DNA of 64,000 nucleotides from the NCBI GenBank assembly GCA_037074615.1, contig JAYWLJ010000063.1, forward strand, positions 186,001-250,000. The letters are read 5' to 3'. Below, piece after piece: positions 34,303 to 46,494 of the stretch. This DNA is from Leucaena leucocephala (lineage: Eukaryota; Streptophyta; Magnoliopsida; Fabales; Fabaceae). Made by a program: the position numbers and the translations under genes. Every line of letters starts with the position of its first letter. The stretch's first letter is position 1. The notes beneath the pieces are model-generated. The model made no database searches. It worked only from the letters and a program-made list of their open reading frames with translations, and was not told the origin of the DNA.

Positions 34303-34966
34303 AAAACATTGTTTTGCGAGTCGTTTGTTTTAGGAGATCAACATGCTGCTGACCGCTGACGCTGAGAGTATTTCAACCATCCAGTGGGCCAATTGAGTTC
34401 AGGAGCATCGTGCAGGCCTTGGACATACTGAAGCCCAACACCGCTTGGACAGGTAAATGATTCAAAAATTGCGACCAATTGGAACTAGCGACGTGTAGCT
34501 TCCCGTTCCCGTTACGGGTTTGTTTACTGTCCACACGATGATGTTCTCATCCGGGACTTCTTTCTCCTTCTACTCCCTCCCTGCTATCGGCCATGACGCC
34601 CTTCTTTCTCCCACTGCTCCGTCGTCTCCCTCGTTCCAGTTCATCGCCTACCACATAAGGCATGTCTCTCTCTCTTCCTGCATTTCCTCAATCCATGTGT
34701 CGTGAGAAAAGCAGCTCGTTTATTTGTTTTCAATCAATGCTAATATATGTATATATTTTGAGGCAATGGGAAGAATGATAAATCATTCATTGTTGGTTAG
34801 TGGGAATGTTTGAAAAGACCTGCGAGGAGAATTAGAACAAGTGGGCCGCCAATTTCCTAAGCATTCGAATAATCTGCATTCATTCAGTTCTACTCGGAGA
34901 AATGAGTAGATGGTAGATGCTATTCACCACATACTTTTATGTTAATTAATCCGTGTTCTTTCTCAG
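34303..34966 (+). other. Upstream region of VDE; probable first exon not resolved
   Basis: Between the LINE and the first VDE exon I can support. A C/T-rich stretch at 34525-34700 has an open frame from the ATG at 34538 and a possible donor (GTGAGA) at about 34702. Joined to the exon at 34967 this gives a different frame from the one that enters the mature VDE sequence, so I do not annotate it as coding. Confidence 0.3.
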
Positions 34967-36870
34967 GTCATTTTTGGAAGCCAAATCATGGCGTTGGCGG
35001 TACACTCAACGATTTTATTCCACCGGCGAGGCAGTGCCGATATATTTATCAGATTGGGCGGACAGTCGATAAGAGGTTGCAAAAGATAAGGAGGATTGCT
35101 TGTCGTAATGTGGTGGTACTCCAAGTATTGTCCAACAGCAACAACGCAACACGCTTGAGACTGTTAAGACCTTGTGGACATCACCGCAGTTTGGGGCCGA
35201 GACATTCGAAATCGCTTAAACAGGAACAAGACTCGTCCGCTTCGGCGCACGGCACCCGCTCAAATACACCCCAGGTACTAGCCGAGCCATATTAACTGTC
35301 CCGTCTCATGGGTTTCCCCTTCGTTGATCACTTTTGCTTCTCATGGAAGAAACAGGTGTCTGAATTCCTAAAAGATTGGAGCTATTCACGCTTCTTGGAA
35401 TTTACCGGTATATTGTTGTGTGCATTTATTATTATTCCATCGGCCGATGCTGTTGATGCCCTCAAAACTTGCGCCTGCTTATTGAAGGAATGCAGGTATA
35501 CGACACGTGCCATTTGATTCTAGCACACCAGAGTTCCTACTTCTGGCTCGGTGATACAGTTTAACCATGTATTTTCATATGGTTAGGATAGAACTGGCCA
35601 GGTGTATATCGAATCCATCGTGCGCGGCCAATATTGCTTGTCTCCAAACTTGCAACAATCGACCTGATGAGACTGAATGCCAAGTTAGTTCTTCCTGCCC
35701 CCTTAATCTTTATTGACATGCATCTGTGCGGCGTTTTATACCAACCCTTTTTTAAAATGCGGGGACGTCTTCGAAAACAGCGTGGTTGATGAATTCAACG
35801 AGTGTGCAGTCTCGAGGAAGAAATGTGTGCCTAGGAAATCTGATGTCGGAGAATTTCCCGCTCCGAATCCTGATGTCCTTGTTAGGAGCTTTAACATTGG
35901 AGATTTCAGTGGGAAATGGTTCATCAGTGCCGACTTAAACCCTTCCTTTGATACTTTTGACTGCCAATTGCATGAATTTCACACGGAATCCAACGAACTT
36001 CTTGGTAAGTTATCATGGAGAGTACAGACTCTAGATGGCGGATTTCTTACTCGATCAGCTGTGCAGAGTTTTGTACAAGATCCTTCGCAGCCAGGGATAC
36101 TCTACAATCACGATAATGAGTACCTTCATTATCAGGACGACTGGTAACTCCTTGCTCAAAAGCCAACATTTCTGCAATTCTCAAGTTTTAGTACAACAGC
36201 ATAAGCAAAAATTTCATTACTTTGCGGCCCCTTGCAAAGTCAATTTCATCAATCACATCTTAAAATCTGCCGCATACTCCCTTACATATGTGTGTGTTTT
36301 GGGGTGGATACTCTGTATGGAACATGGTTTGTAATTGTGCGACTGAAAGCAGGGGCCATGAAATGCAGGTATATTATATCATCCAAGATTGAGATGAAAG
36401 CAGACGATTACATATTTGTATACTACAGAGGGAGGAACGATGCATGGGACGGGTACGGAGGTGCGGTTGTGTATACAAGGAGTGCAGTTTTACCGGAAAG
36501 TATAGTGCCGGAACTTGAGAGAGCCGCAAAGAGTGTGGGGAGGGACTTCAGCAAGTTCAGGAGAACAGATAACAGTTGTGGGCCAGAGCCGTCGCTGGTG
36601 GAGAGATTGGAGAAAAAGGTAGAGGAAGGAGAGGAGACCATAGCGAGGGAGGTAGAACAGTTAGAGGGGGAGGTGGAGAGGGTGGGTAAAACGGAGATGA
36701 CCTTGTTTCAGAGGCTGGCCGAAGGGTTCAAAGTACTTGGGGAAGATGAGGAAAATTTCTTGAGGGGCTTAACCAGCGAAGAAAGGAAATTGCTCGAGCA
36801 GCTTCCAATGGAAGCAGCTCAAGTAGAGGAGCTCTTCGGACGTGCCTTGGCCATCAGGAAACTCAGATAA
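34967..36870 (+). CDS. VDE: Violaxanthin de-epoxidase (5' end and one splice site uncertain)
   Basis: Thylakoid-lumen lipocalin-fold enzyme that converts violaxanthin to antheraxanthin and zeaxanthin with ascorbate under high light. Exons: 34967-35274 (targeting region), 35356-35495, 35587-35683, about 35752-36143, 36369-36870. The mature start is clear: hydrophobic FTGILLCAFIIIPSADA, then VDALKTCACLLKECR and CLQTCNNRPDETECQ (Cys-rich domain). Then CGDVFENSVVDEFNECAVSR, the lipocalin core (SGKWFISADLNPSFDTFDCQ, QPGILYNHDNEYLHYQDDW, DYIFVYYRGRNDAWDGYGG) and the Glu-rich C-terminal domain ending ALAIRKLR. The last four exons give 376 residues. Two oddities: there is no AG between the donor at 35684 and the resumption near 35752, and the frame of exon 1 is ambiguous. 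It may be a pseudogene. Confidence 0.9.
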
Positions 36871-37727
36871 CTGCCCCAAACACCTTCATTTCATCTTTAT
36901 TTTCATTATTTATGATGCACTGGCCATTATTTCTACTATTTCAGAATAATTACATTATCTCCTACCCATTGTTGCCATTCATTAAGGACTCCATACTCTT
37001 CCAATCGTGTGATTCGTGTGACCTCCGATGTTATGTTATTTAAGTACCCCTCCCAAATGGAACCACCCAACAATTACATGTTAGCGTGTAAATTGATGCG
37101 AAACAAATTCAATGCTGGAAGATTAGTTTGCATCATTCAGGCGGGTGAATGCAAAAAAACAATGATAACTATTTTATTTCATATTCGAAAGTGCTATTAG
37201 TACTCCTCTCAACAACGCATTACTCAAAAATCAGTTGTCTATTCTGCAGCCATTTCTCTCTTTCCCATAATAACTTGAAGAAACAAACTTCATTCCCAAA
37301 AGAAAAGAAAAAAAGAAAACTGATAAAACTTTGAAGAGAGAATTATTTTAAAGAGGGAGGAAAAACAAAAGCCAAAAGAGAAAAGAACAAAATTCGAGGA
37401 AAAGCCAAGGCGTTACTAAATACCGTTTGGATAAATTGGATTCATGCAGGTTTACTAGATGTATGGATATATAGACGCGATCTTTCTCTTTACATCATCC
37501 CTCCTTCCATAGTCAGGGGAACTATGACTCTAAACAAAAGAGAATAGAGTAGTGCGGACTAGAGAGGTTAAGTTAGAGTTTTGGATTCTTTAGGATGTTC
37601 AATTGCTCAAGTGAGAGGATAAATAGAAATAGAATTGGACCCAATTAAAGGTGAACTCCATCTTTATCTCCTCCCTTGAGAAATTGAGGGGCGGAGATCC
37701 AAGTCCAATTGAATTCAAAACTAGCCA
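36871..37727. other. Intergenic region between convergent 3' ends
   Basis: Contains the 3' UTRs of VDE (+) and of the next gene (-). An A-rich stretch (AAGAAAAGAAAAAAAGAAAA) lies at about 37298. I see nothing coding. Confidence 0.55.
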
Positions 37728-40640
37728 TCATCCCAAGAAATGTCCACAGTTTAGGAAGTGATCCCATATCAGTCTTAACTCCCGTTCAAGCATCTCCGAG
37801 ATCAAACTGATATCAACTTTTTCCACCTATTGGAAACAGAAGATGCAAAATGTCAGTAAAATGCTCCAATCTATTGGCCTTAATATTCCATTATAATACT
37901 TCGATAACCTGTTTATAAGCTCTACTTTAGTAATTTACTTTAAAAAAAAAATGTTTTACTATTTTGTAACTTTTGTACAGAGGCATATTTCTCTGTGAAG
38001 GACATGGGCTCAATTATTCCCCAGGTATCCACAGGTTTTGCTAAACAGTAACAGTAGATCGTTTCTTAAAATACCAAAAAGAATGGAGACCGGACCTTTT
38101 GTCTTCTACTAATGTTCCTTTCTTTTATCATCTCATAATCAACATAAACTATAGTTACCTGTAATTCTGAGACAATTCCTTTCAGCTTCAAGTAAACTTC
38201 GGAAGCAGATTCACCAGTCGATGTCCGAAAATCAAATCGATCAGCATGTCTCACCTTCAGCCTTAGCGATGGAGTTCTGTAAGCTTTAGTTATCGTGTGC
38301 CAGACCCCAACCACGGAAAATCTATCCCCAGAAGATGCTTTCCCTAGGGTCCATCTTAATCCGCCCTTCACATTTGGATCTAGAATGGCAGAATGAACAA
38401 GGTCTTGAACGCATTGCATTTCATCATCCTGGAATGGAGTGGACGCATGCAATTACATCAGGGAAGCTATAGATTCATGAGTTTTTTTAGCTTAATCATT
38501 ACATTTACAAATTCGAGGTTTCAATTTGATAAATATGATACCATATGAGACAAGAAAATACAGGTGCTTTTCTTCAAGAAGGATTCTCCACTTGAAATCT
38601 TTTAAAAAAACTATTTTCCTCTTGTAGTCTGCATTTGTTTTGTTACAATACGACGGTAGGGTACCCCACCCCATCTTGACCATTAGAACCCTTGTATCTA
38701 TTAGAGATGCTTTTAAAAAAACACTATGTCCCTCTTGTATCTATTAGAATTACTATAGAAATATTATCAAGGGATGAAAATTACAACAAAAAAAAGGTAG
38801 ATAAAGTATAAACTGCAGAAAACATGTAATTACAGAGGAATGCAATGGCAAAGCAACTTACTTTCAAAGCCATTAGAATTCTTTTGGTGCACAACATTAG
38901 CCTCAAATCAAGATTCTTAATAAGAGACGATATGTCAGTGACCATGTGGCGTACTTGATTCAGTTCAATCTACAATAGAATGCGTATATATCAACAGAAA
39001 CGTGGAGAAAGAGTTGACTCAAAATAAAACGCAAGGAAAAATAAAACATATGGCTGTTTATTTGTAGAGTGTAAATCCTATTCTTATGGTAATACAACAA
39101 CAACAAAGCCTTATCCCATTAAATAGGGTCGGCTACATGGATCATACGACGCCATTGTGCTCTATCAAAAACTGAATCCTTGGTTAAGTTCCTATTCTTA
39201 TGGTAATAATGAAATAAAAATCAAATCACCTGTCTGAAAAGGACCAGAGAGAGTATATAATTATATGATAAAATCAAAACAAACACTTCAGAAAACTTAC
39301 CTTGTACATTTGAAGCCTGTTTTGTTCTTTTATTACACGGCACTTACAAGAAATAGTTGCATGTGGTCGGTTGGCATCAGACAACTATTAACATAAGAAA
39401 GAAATTACAAGATTCAATAGCCAACTTGATCTAAATTGATCATGAGATGAATTCCATGGGCAAAGCAAAAAACGAAAGGCAACCTTAACATGGAACACAT
39501 CTTTCTCCTCTTCAAAATCAAACCCAATGTTTGGTGACACCTCGATAGTAATTTTTTCCATGTACAGAGTAGGAATATTTGTGTAAAATGATCTTTTTAA
39601 ATGTCCCAACTTGATGCCAGCAGCAAAACCTTTTTGCATTGCTTCTTGCACAGCGAAAGGCCTCCTGCAGAATATCAAACCGTACTGTAATCTATCCCTT
39701 CTAGCTTCGGCACTACGACTAATGGGACAAATATGTCCGTTACTTGTTAGCAACTACAAATCAGCGTAACAATATTGTTTGCAAAGTTCTATGCTTAGGT
39801 GGCTGGAAGGTGAAATTGAAACTTTGATGCTAATAACTTATGAAACAATCAGTTCATTCAATGAACTGAATACACCGATTGTGGTCTAGGATAGATGGGT
39901 TAAGAACGCATTCACAATATCTGATAACCAAAAAATTATTCTGCAAAAATGAAGAGGCTATCATAATCAACTGCAGTCATGAAGAAGATTACCACCAAAA
40001 CTGACAGGAGGCATATGGGAAAGAAGCAATCATAGGGCAGTTAATAGGAAGAGTGATAGTTTACCCTTGGAAGAGAAGCTTGCCAAATCTTGCCACTAAT
40101 GTTGGCTTAACTTCTTCAGAAGATCGGACCTGCATCTGACTTCTCACGATTTCAAAAGAAGAAAGTAGATCTTGAAGCACATTTTCCGCAATGATTTCAG
40201 CAGGGCTTCTCAGGCATGTGCCCCCCGTGTCTGGGGAAAAAAGAAGAAAAACCGCAAAGTAAAGATTTTGAGCACAAGTTGAGCAAGAAAGCATGAAGTA
40301 GGAATGGAGATCGCATGATCGGAATCCACGTCTAACCTCCAGCAAGCTGATCACTTTTTTCTAAAATAAGGGGTTTTTCTCCAATTTTGCGCTCAATAGA
40401 TTCCAACGAAATGGAGCGAAGGTGAACGAAAGGGGGAAGCTGGCTGTTATCATCCAGGCCGACCGCAAACCATCTAGATACGGCCCGCTCAGCATATATA
40501 ATCTTCCCGCTTCTCTCAGCATAAGAGTTACCAGAATTTAAACTTGGATTTTTCTTTGAGCGAGGAGGGAGCAGCTCGGGTGATGGTAACGGGGCATCCT
40601 TGTCCTTAGAGTGGCGCTTGTGTGGAGGTACGTAAGCCAT
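37728..40640 (-). CDS. Conserved plant protein of unknown function (DUF7903-like)
   Basis: Seven exons on the minus strand: 40337-40640, 40065-40230, 39484-39664, 39301-39384, 38862-38969, 38159-38428, 37728-37826. All have GT-AG borders; phases close to 1212 nt, 403 residues. The start MAYVPPHKRHSKDKDAPLPS is followed by SGKIIYAERAVSRWFAVGLD, then SLESIERKIGEKPL, IAENVLQDLLSSFEIVRSQ, GLRWTLGKASSGDRFSVVGV and SLRLKVRHADRFDFRTSTGE. I recognise it as a plant-wide family without known activity. YVPPHKR resembles the YIPPHLR-type motif of some RNA-binding and helicase proteins, but that alone does not give a function. No signal peptide or membrane segment. It appears intact. An old retroelement tail sits in its fourth intron. 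Confidence 0.88.
39095..39190 (-). mobile_element. Short retroelement 3' tail (SINE or RTE-type LINE)
   Basis: 96 bp whose minus strand ends GGGATAAGGCTTTGTTGTTG, the (TTG)n-type 3' end found in plant RTE LINEs and related SINEs. It is flanked by a perfect 18-bp target duplication, CCTATTCTTATGGTAATA, at 39077-39094 and 39191-39208. It lies in an intron of the DUF7903-like gene. Confidence 0.85.
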
Positions 40641-40754
40641 GGCTACGAAGAAGAAGAAGAAGCACTATAGCCTACCAGGCGGAGAGTTACTGTTAAGAAC
40701 CACAATATACTCCATATTCCTTCTGGAAGGGAAACTAAGCTAATAGGAGCCAGC

Positions 40755-41418
40755 CACCAGTAATATAAAAATACTTATAATATTTTTTTATTATTTTAAT
40801 ATTATCTCTCTTAATTTAAAATTATATTTTTGTAATACAATATTATCAGTACTACCATCAAGTAAAATAGTTATGATAAATATATATATTACAGATTATT
40901 TATCTAAATTAAAAATATTATTTTTTTCTGTATAAATTTATATAAAATTAATGCAAAAATATATATTTAAAATAAATATAATAACAAAAAATAATATATA
41001 TATTATAAATATATTTATATATCTTATAATTATAAAAATAATGACAGAATGTTAATATTTTTTCATATTTTTTAATTTTATAAGATATTAAAAAAGTAAT
41101 AAAATTAATGAAATAATATGCTAAAATGAATAAAATCATGTTTTGGAGTATATATAAAAAATATTTTTATTATATATAAATAATATAATAAATTTTTTAA
41201 TATTCATATTTTAAAAAATAATAATTTTGATGTAAATATTATTAAAAATATAAAAAAATTAAATAAAAATAATGATATATTTATTAATTTCTAATTAATT
41301 TTTTTTAAACTAAATAAAAAATCTTTCATCTTTAATCCTACCTTTTAACTAAATAAAATTTATAATTTCACCTATCTTTTTTGTTTTTTTTTTCAGTTTG
41401 AACCAAACAAAGCAAGGC
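40755..41418. mobile_element. Truncated inverted relative of the 15905-16770 element
   Basis: The right end, AAACTAAATAAAAAATCTTT through CCAAACAAAGCAAGGCC, is close to the reverse complement of the left end of the element at 15905, and the A/T-rich body (AATTTTATAAGATATTAAAA) also matches in reverse. The other inverted repeat is not evident, so the left limit is approximate. Confidence 0.5.
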
Positions 41419-42258
41419 CATGAAACGGTCGATAATTGATGCTGGTTGCCCCCGATCCTCACTTTCTTATGTGTTTCCTTCCAATCTCGTCAGAGAACAA
41501 ATGCCACGGCAATTCAAATAAGTCTATTTAAACTTACAAAAGTAATTATGATACTGTTTAGCATATTTACGTAACTTTTTTAAAATCCCAATTAATCATA
41601 ATTTTAACCCCTACTGCATTTTTAGTATAAGCAATAGGACGGTTACTTATATATTTAGAATAATTCGGATTGATTTCAGGAATAAAATTTCTCTCTATTT
41701 ACTCTCATACTCCTTTCTTATAATAATAATAATAATTATTATCAAAAAATATATTTAAATATTCATATAATTTATTAAATTATATTTAATAATAATTATT
41801 ATCGATTATAATTTTGGAGATATTAAAAACTTTATAAAATTGATACTTTTTAGTAATTATACATTTATAAATAATTTTAATAAATAAAATTTAAACATAA
41901 TCAAAATTCTTAATATTGTTTATTAAAAAATTATCTAAACAAAACTCATGATTAACTAACATCACTTATAAAAATGCCAATCATGTAAAATTGCAGTTAT
42001 TCCCCACTAATTCAAACCGCCTTTGAGTTGGTAAGGTTTTTCCGCTTCTGTTGATTCAGCAAAAAGAAAGTTATTCCCCGCCTGGAAAGAATTGTGTTTT
42101 TTAAAAAAACGAGGGCTTGAGCCTTTATACGGCTTGGCTTCGCTATCGCTCCTATGTAGTGGTCGGCCCTAATTTCACTCTCGGCTTACCCAATGATTGG
42201 ATCGGAGGTACTTTACTCCTTTCATTCAATATCCCCTACTAATCGTTTCGTCCAACTA
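41419..42258. other. Spacer with a short, less AT-rich block at 42095-42258
   Basis: Mostly A/T-rich. At 42095-42258 a sharply different block (GGCTTGGCTTCGCTATCGCT, GTAGTGGTCGGCCCTAATTT) has base composition and wording that remind me of plant mitochondrial spacer, so it may be a NUMT. I cannot verify this from memory. The hAT element inserted at its right edge. Confidence 0.35.
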
Positions 42259-42266
42259 ACCGCAGC

Positions 42267-43405
42267 TAGGCATGAGCAAAATATCCGTTCACCTGCTCGA
42301 GTTTAGCTTAAATTTATTTAATTTGGACCGGTCTACATTAAACCCGAAACAAAAATATTTAAATTGGTAGGCTATATGTATTATACGGGAGGGTGACTGA
42401 CACACCATTAGGCTGCCTGTGCCCGCCCATATATGTGTATGCATACATAAATTTTTTTTTACTTACTTAGTGATTGTTACTGTTTAACCACTGATAGGGA
42501 TGAATTGTTTTTGTCCAGAATTGGTTCTCATTTGTGGGGTTGAAGGTTGGGGCAGGCAAGATGTTTCCAATAAATGACGAAACGTCCATACCTAGTGGAA
42601 GTGATAGAAGTTGCACCGCTCGAGGAAGCGTGTGGCGGGGTTTGCGTAAATTGTAGTTTTCTCTAAGGATGGGATTTTACTTTTTAACATGTGCGGCTTC
42701 TTTTTTGATTGATTGAGTTACGGTAGCATATGTTTACATCTTTCTGAAACAAAAGGCCTTCCCTCATAAATGTTAAATATACATATTCAATTCATTACTC
42801 ATTTATTGGAAGACCCAGCGCCATTGCTACTGAATTAGTGTATTTTTTCCAATGTTGAAGTTGTAAAGATTATAATTTAGAATTAAACTACTTAAGGATA
42901 AAAATCTAGTTTAAGTATTGAATATGATGTGTTTAATGTTTAAAGAAATTTTTTTATAACATAAGTATTGTGGGTTATTAAGTTATAGTTTGGACAAGCT
43001 TAAAGTTTTAAAAACTAGAGGAATACCCAATATTTTTATAGAGTACGGAGTTTTGCTGGGTTAAAATTTTATAGGTTCATAAAATTTTTAAAAATAATAG
43101 TATTAAATTTAGAATCTTTAAATAGATGTTTTGTAGGATTGTGATTTTAGAATGAATAATTATATCATGTGTATATTATTATTATCTTATTATTATATAA
43201 TTTTAAAATAAATAATTTTAGACCTCTTTGACAAACGGGCTGCCCATGCCTGTTGCATCCCAAACGGGTTCAGCCCAACCCGTTTAATACTGGCTTAAAC
43301 GAGCTGGGGCACGAGCATAGGCTAGCCCGTACCCAGAAAAAAAATAAATGGGCAAGGCACAGGCTGCCTATCGGGCCAACTCACTCCGCCCGTTACTCAG
43401 GCCTA
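42267..43405. mobile_element. Non-autonomous hAT transposon, 1139 bp
   Basis: Terminal inverted repeats TAGGCATGAGCAA (42267-42279) and TTACTCAGGCCTA (43393-43405), 11 of 13 matching. A perfect 8-bp target duplication, ACCGCAGC, lies at 42259-42266 and 43406-43413. The 8-bp TSD and short TIRs define the hAT superfamily. Subterminal GCCCGT/ACGGGC-type motifs occur at 43240-43390, as is usual. The interior has no transposase frame, so an autonomous partner would be needed to move it. Confidence 0.9.
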
Positions 43406-43413
43406 ACCGCAGC

Positions 43414-45347
43414 CAGCTAGCAAAAGGCATTGGCAAAAAAATATGCAATTAAGACTTCGAGGGTTTTCAAAATATCTGGAAAAAAATCAATCTGTTACTT
43501 CCTCTAGTTTACATTAATTATGCATTAAAAAAGTATTCATAGTTATTGCTGGTAAATAATTGGTGCATAGGTAATTTTTTGACATTTTTATAAATTATTT
43601 TTAACATTTTTTCTCGAAATTAAAAAAATTAAATTTTATTAGCTCCATTTTTAAATTTATAATAGTATCTTAAAAGTATAAAATTAATATAATAATAAAT
43701 AAAAAATAAAATTATATATTAATATAAAAATTTAATAATAAGATTTATAAAATAGGATAATTAAGAAAACTTTATCTACTCTATAAGTAAGACCAAGAAG
43801 GGATCATTGATCGGATTGTTACATTTTAAAATATGTTCATCTTCAACGTGATGTCGATCATCTGTATTCTAAATATTTATTTGGGTTTGTTTTGAATAAA
43901 CACATTTATGTAAATTGAAACAAAACTCCCTTCATATATTTATCTTGTAAAATCACAAAATTACGTTTAAAAAGTTAGATTGAGATTTCAAATCAACAAT
44001 CCAAATAAACAAGTGGAAGATGCACGCTCATGATTAATGTCAAGGGCATAGGCATCTTCTTTTAATAACCCTGTTTGACGCCGCATTATTGTTTATAATA
44101 GCTTTTTTTATAGTTCAGTTGATAATAAAATTTTATTTTATTATATTATTTTTAATATATTTTAGAAATTTTATCATGTTTAATAAGAATTATTATAATA
44201 GTTATAGTTATTTTATACTTTAATTGATTATATAAATTAAATAATTAAAAATATTATTTTTTATATTTTTTTAATTTTATTATTTCTCTTAATTAAATTA
44301 ATTTATATGAAATTATTTGCCTTTTATATATTTCATGAAATTAAAATAAATAAATAAATGATGATTATGACCCAGATTAAGTACTACCAAAATATATTAT
44401 ATTATATCAATGAAAAAAATAATTTATAATATTTTATTTTATTATATTAATTAATTATTTTAATATAATATTATATTATATTAGTATTATGTTTTATTAT
44501 ATTTCATTTGAATTAATTCAATTACAATTATTCAATATCTAACGTTTAAATTTAATCAAATGATAATAGATATATATATGTTATCTTTTCTTTTTTTTAT
44601 TAATTATTTTATCTCTTTTATCCTATTACTTTTTATTTGAATTATTTATAGGATATTTAAGTTAAAAAATATTATCTCTGTATATATTAAAAAAGACGAC
44701 AGCTTGAAAGGATAAGATAAATGGAGATTATCATTATCTTTTGAAGAGATAATCAATAAAAAAATCCACATCAACATGACTCATTCCCAAAAGTTATATA
44801 AAGGACTTAAAGGCTCCTCCATTAAAGACATCAATCACCATCATCACAATCATCTTCTTCATCTCTTTCACAATTCCGTCTTCTTCTTCTAAGTTCTTGA
44901 GAAGAGATGTAGTGGCTTGAGTTCATGTGCTTTAGAGTTAAGAGTTTAACAATTTTATATTTTTTCTTTATACAAATTTATGATTTCCTAAATTTAGGTT
45001 TTGAGATTTATATATGTTGGACATAGGGTTTCTATTGAGACACATTTATAATCAAACCTTTGTGATTTATTATTTCAATTTATGATTTGATGTTATTTAA
45101 TTAATATCTTTAATTTTCTCTTATAATTATTCATGTTGGATTCACATGTTTAGTTATAGAATTTTTTATTGAATATCCATGTTAGATGAATAAATCATTT
45201 ATTATTTAATTTATCACATACTAAGTGGATATTCACTAATCATTATTTATACAATTATATGTTAGATCTATGTATAATTGTTGCTTTTATGATTATGACC
45301 ATGACAACTGTATAGGATTTTATATGTTAGAAACTTAGTATATATAA
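43414..45347. other. AT-rich spacer, possibly containing an LTR-like promoter
   Basis: Very A/T-rich. At 44790-44960 a TATATAAAGG box is followed by a region rich in ATCATCATC and CTTCTTCTTC, which could be the start of an LTR or an untranslated leader. I cannot find TG...CA ends or a target duplication. No coding region is recognisable. Confidence 0.35.
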
Positions 45348-46046
45348 TGCCTGCTTGGATAGACTTTTGAAAAATAGTTTATAAAAAAAATGACTTTTTG
45401 ATAGCTTTTGAAAAATGGCTTCTTTAAAAGAGTTTATAAAAAAAGTGATTTTAGATAAACGAGTGTTTGGATAGATATTACAAAAATATCTTTTATAATT
45501 AGTAATTTAACAAAAAATGTATAAGATAAAAAAAATCATCAACTTCTTCGTCCTACTGTTCAGCGAGCATTCCACAATGAGCAAATTTAGTAGTGACCAC
45601 CAGCGACGCGACGACGAGCAGCGATGGAGGCTTCAACGACCACGGCAGAGGCTTCGTCAATGTCTTCCTCTCTGTCAGCCTCATCTCCTTCTTCCTCTTC
45701 CTCTATCGTAGGCGTCTCCTCAGTCCAGAAGCAGTAACGACGACCTACCAGAAGTGATGTCTCCTCATCCATCACCATAACGACGATCACCCATAAATAG
45801 TAATGAGACGAAGAAGAGAAATAAGAGAAGAGATAGTGGAAAAAAAAAGAGGGGCTAAATAGTAATTGGATAATCCATAAGCTCTTTTACTGTTCCAGAA
45901 ACTATTCTTATTAGCTTATCCAAAATTATGGTTTAATCCATAAGCCTTTTTAAATAAATATGACTATTTGTTTTAAAATTTCTCCAAACCAAATTTGGGT
46001 CAGAAGCCCTTTTAAAACCTCGGTTTGGATGCTATCCAAACAGGCA
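45348..46046. mobile_element. Tourist-like MITE (family copy 2, long form)
   Basis: About 699 bp with inverted repeats TGCCTGCTTGGATAG and CTATCCAAACAGGCA (one mismatch). Arms match the other copies (GATAGCTTTTGAAAAATGGC on the left; TAGTAATTGGATAATCCATA and CCAAACCAAATTT on the right). The middle differs: a C/G-richer block at 45580-45800 with ACGACGAGCAGCGATGG and TCTTCCTC runs has replaced the purine core. The target duplication is unclear. Confidence 0.7.
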
Positions 46047-46494
46047 CATAATTGTTATAAATATAATATATTATTAAACGATGATAGTCACGCATCAATC
46101 GTTGAAAGTACTTTTCTTATTAGTGATATTCTTCCACGCTATTACTTTTATTTTATTTTATTATTATTTTCTTTTAAAAATTATTAATTAAATTCTCTTA
46201 TACTAGTCCTTCTCATACTTAGTCTAATATAGAGTTAAGACACACATTGACTCCATGTAAATAATATGACCTAAGTTGACCTCTATACTATATAGAGATT
46301 AATTTAATAAATAATTTGAGCGCTAATAACAAGCGACATCAGTCGATATTCTTTAATTGATAACTAAAAATAAATTCTCTTGAGATATAAAAATTACAAG
46401 AGTAAATTTTGTCCCCCCAATTATATTTCTATGTATATATAGCCTAATTAGAATATACGACATTATAATTTTTTTGGGTACATTATGATATTAT
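46047..46494. other. AT-rich spacer between two MITEs
   Basis: No gene, repeat or regulatory structure recognised. Confidence 0.5.
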
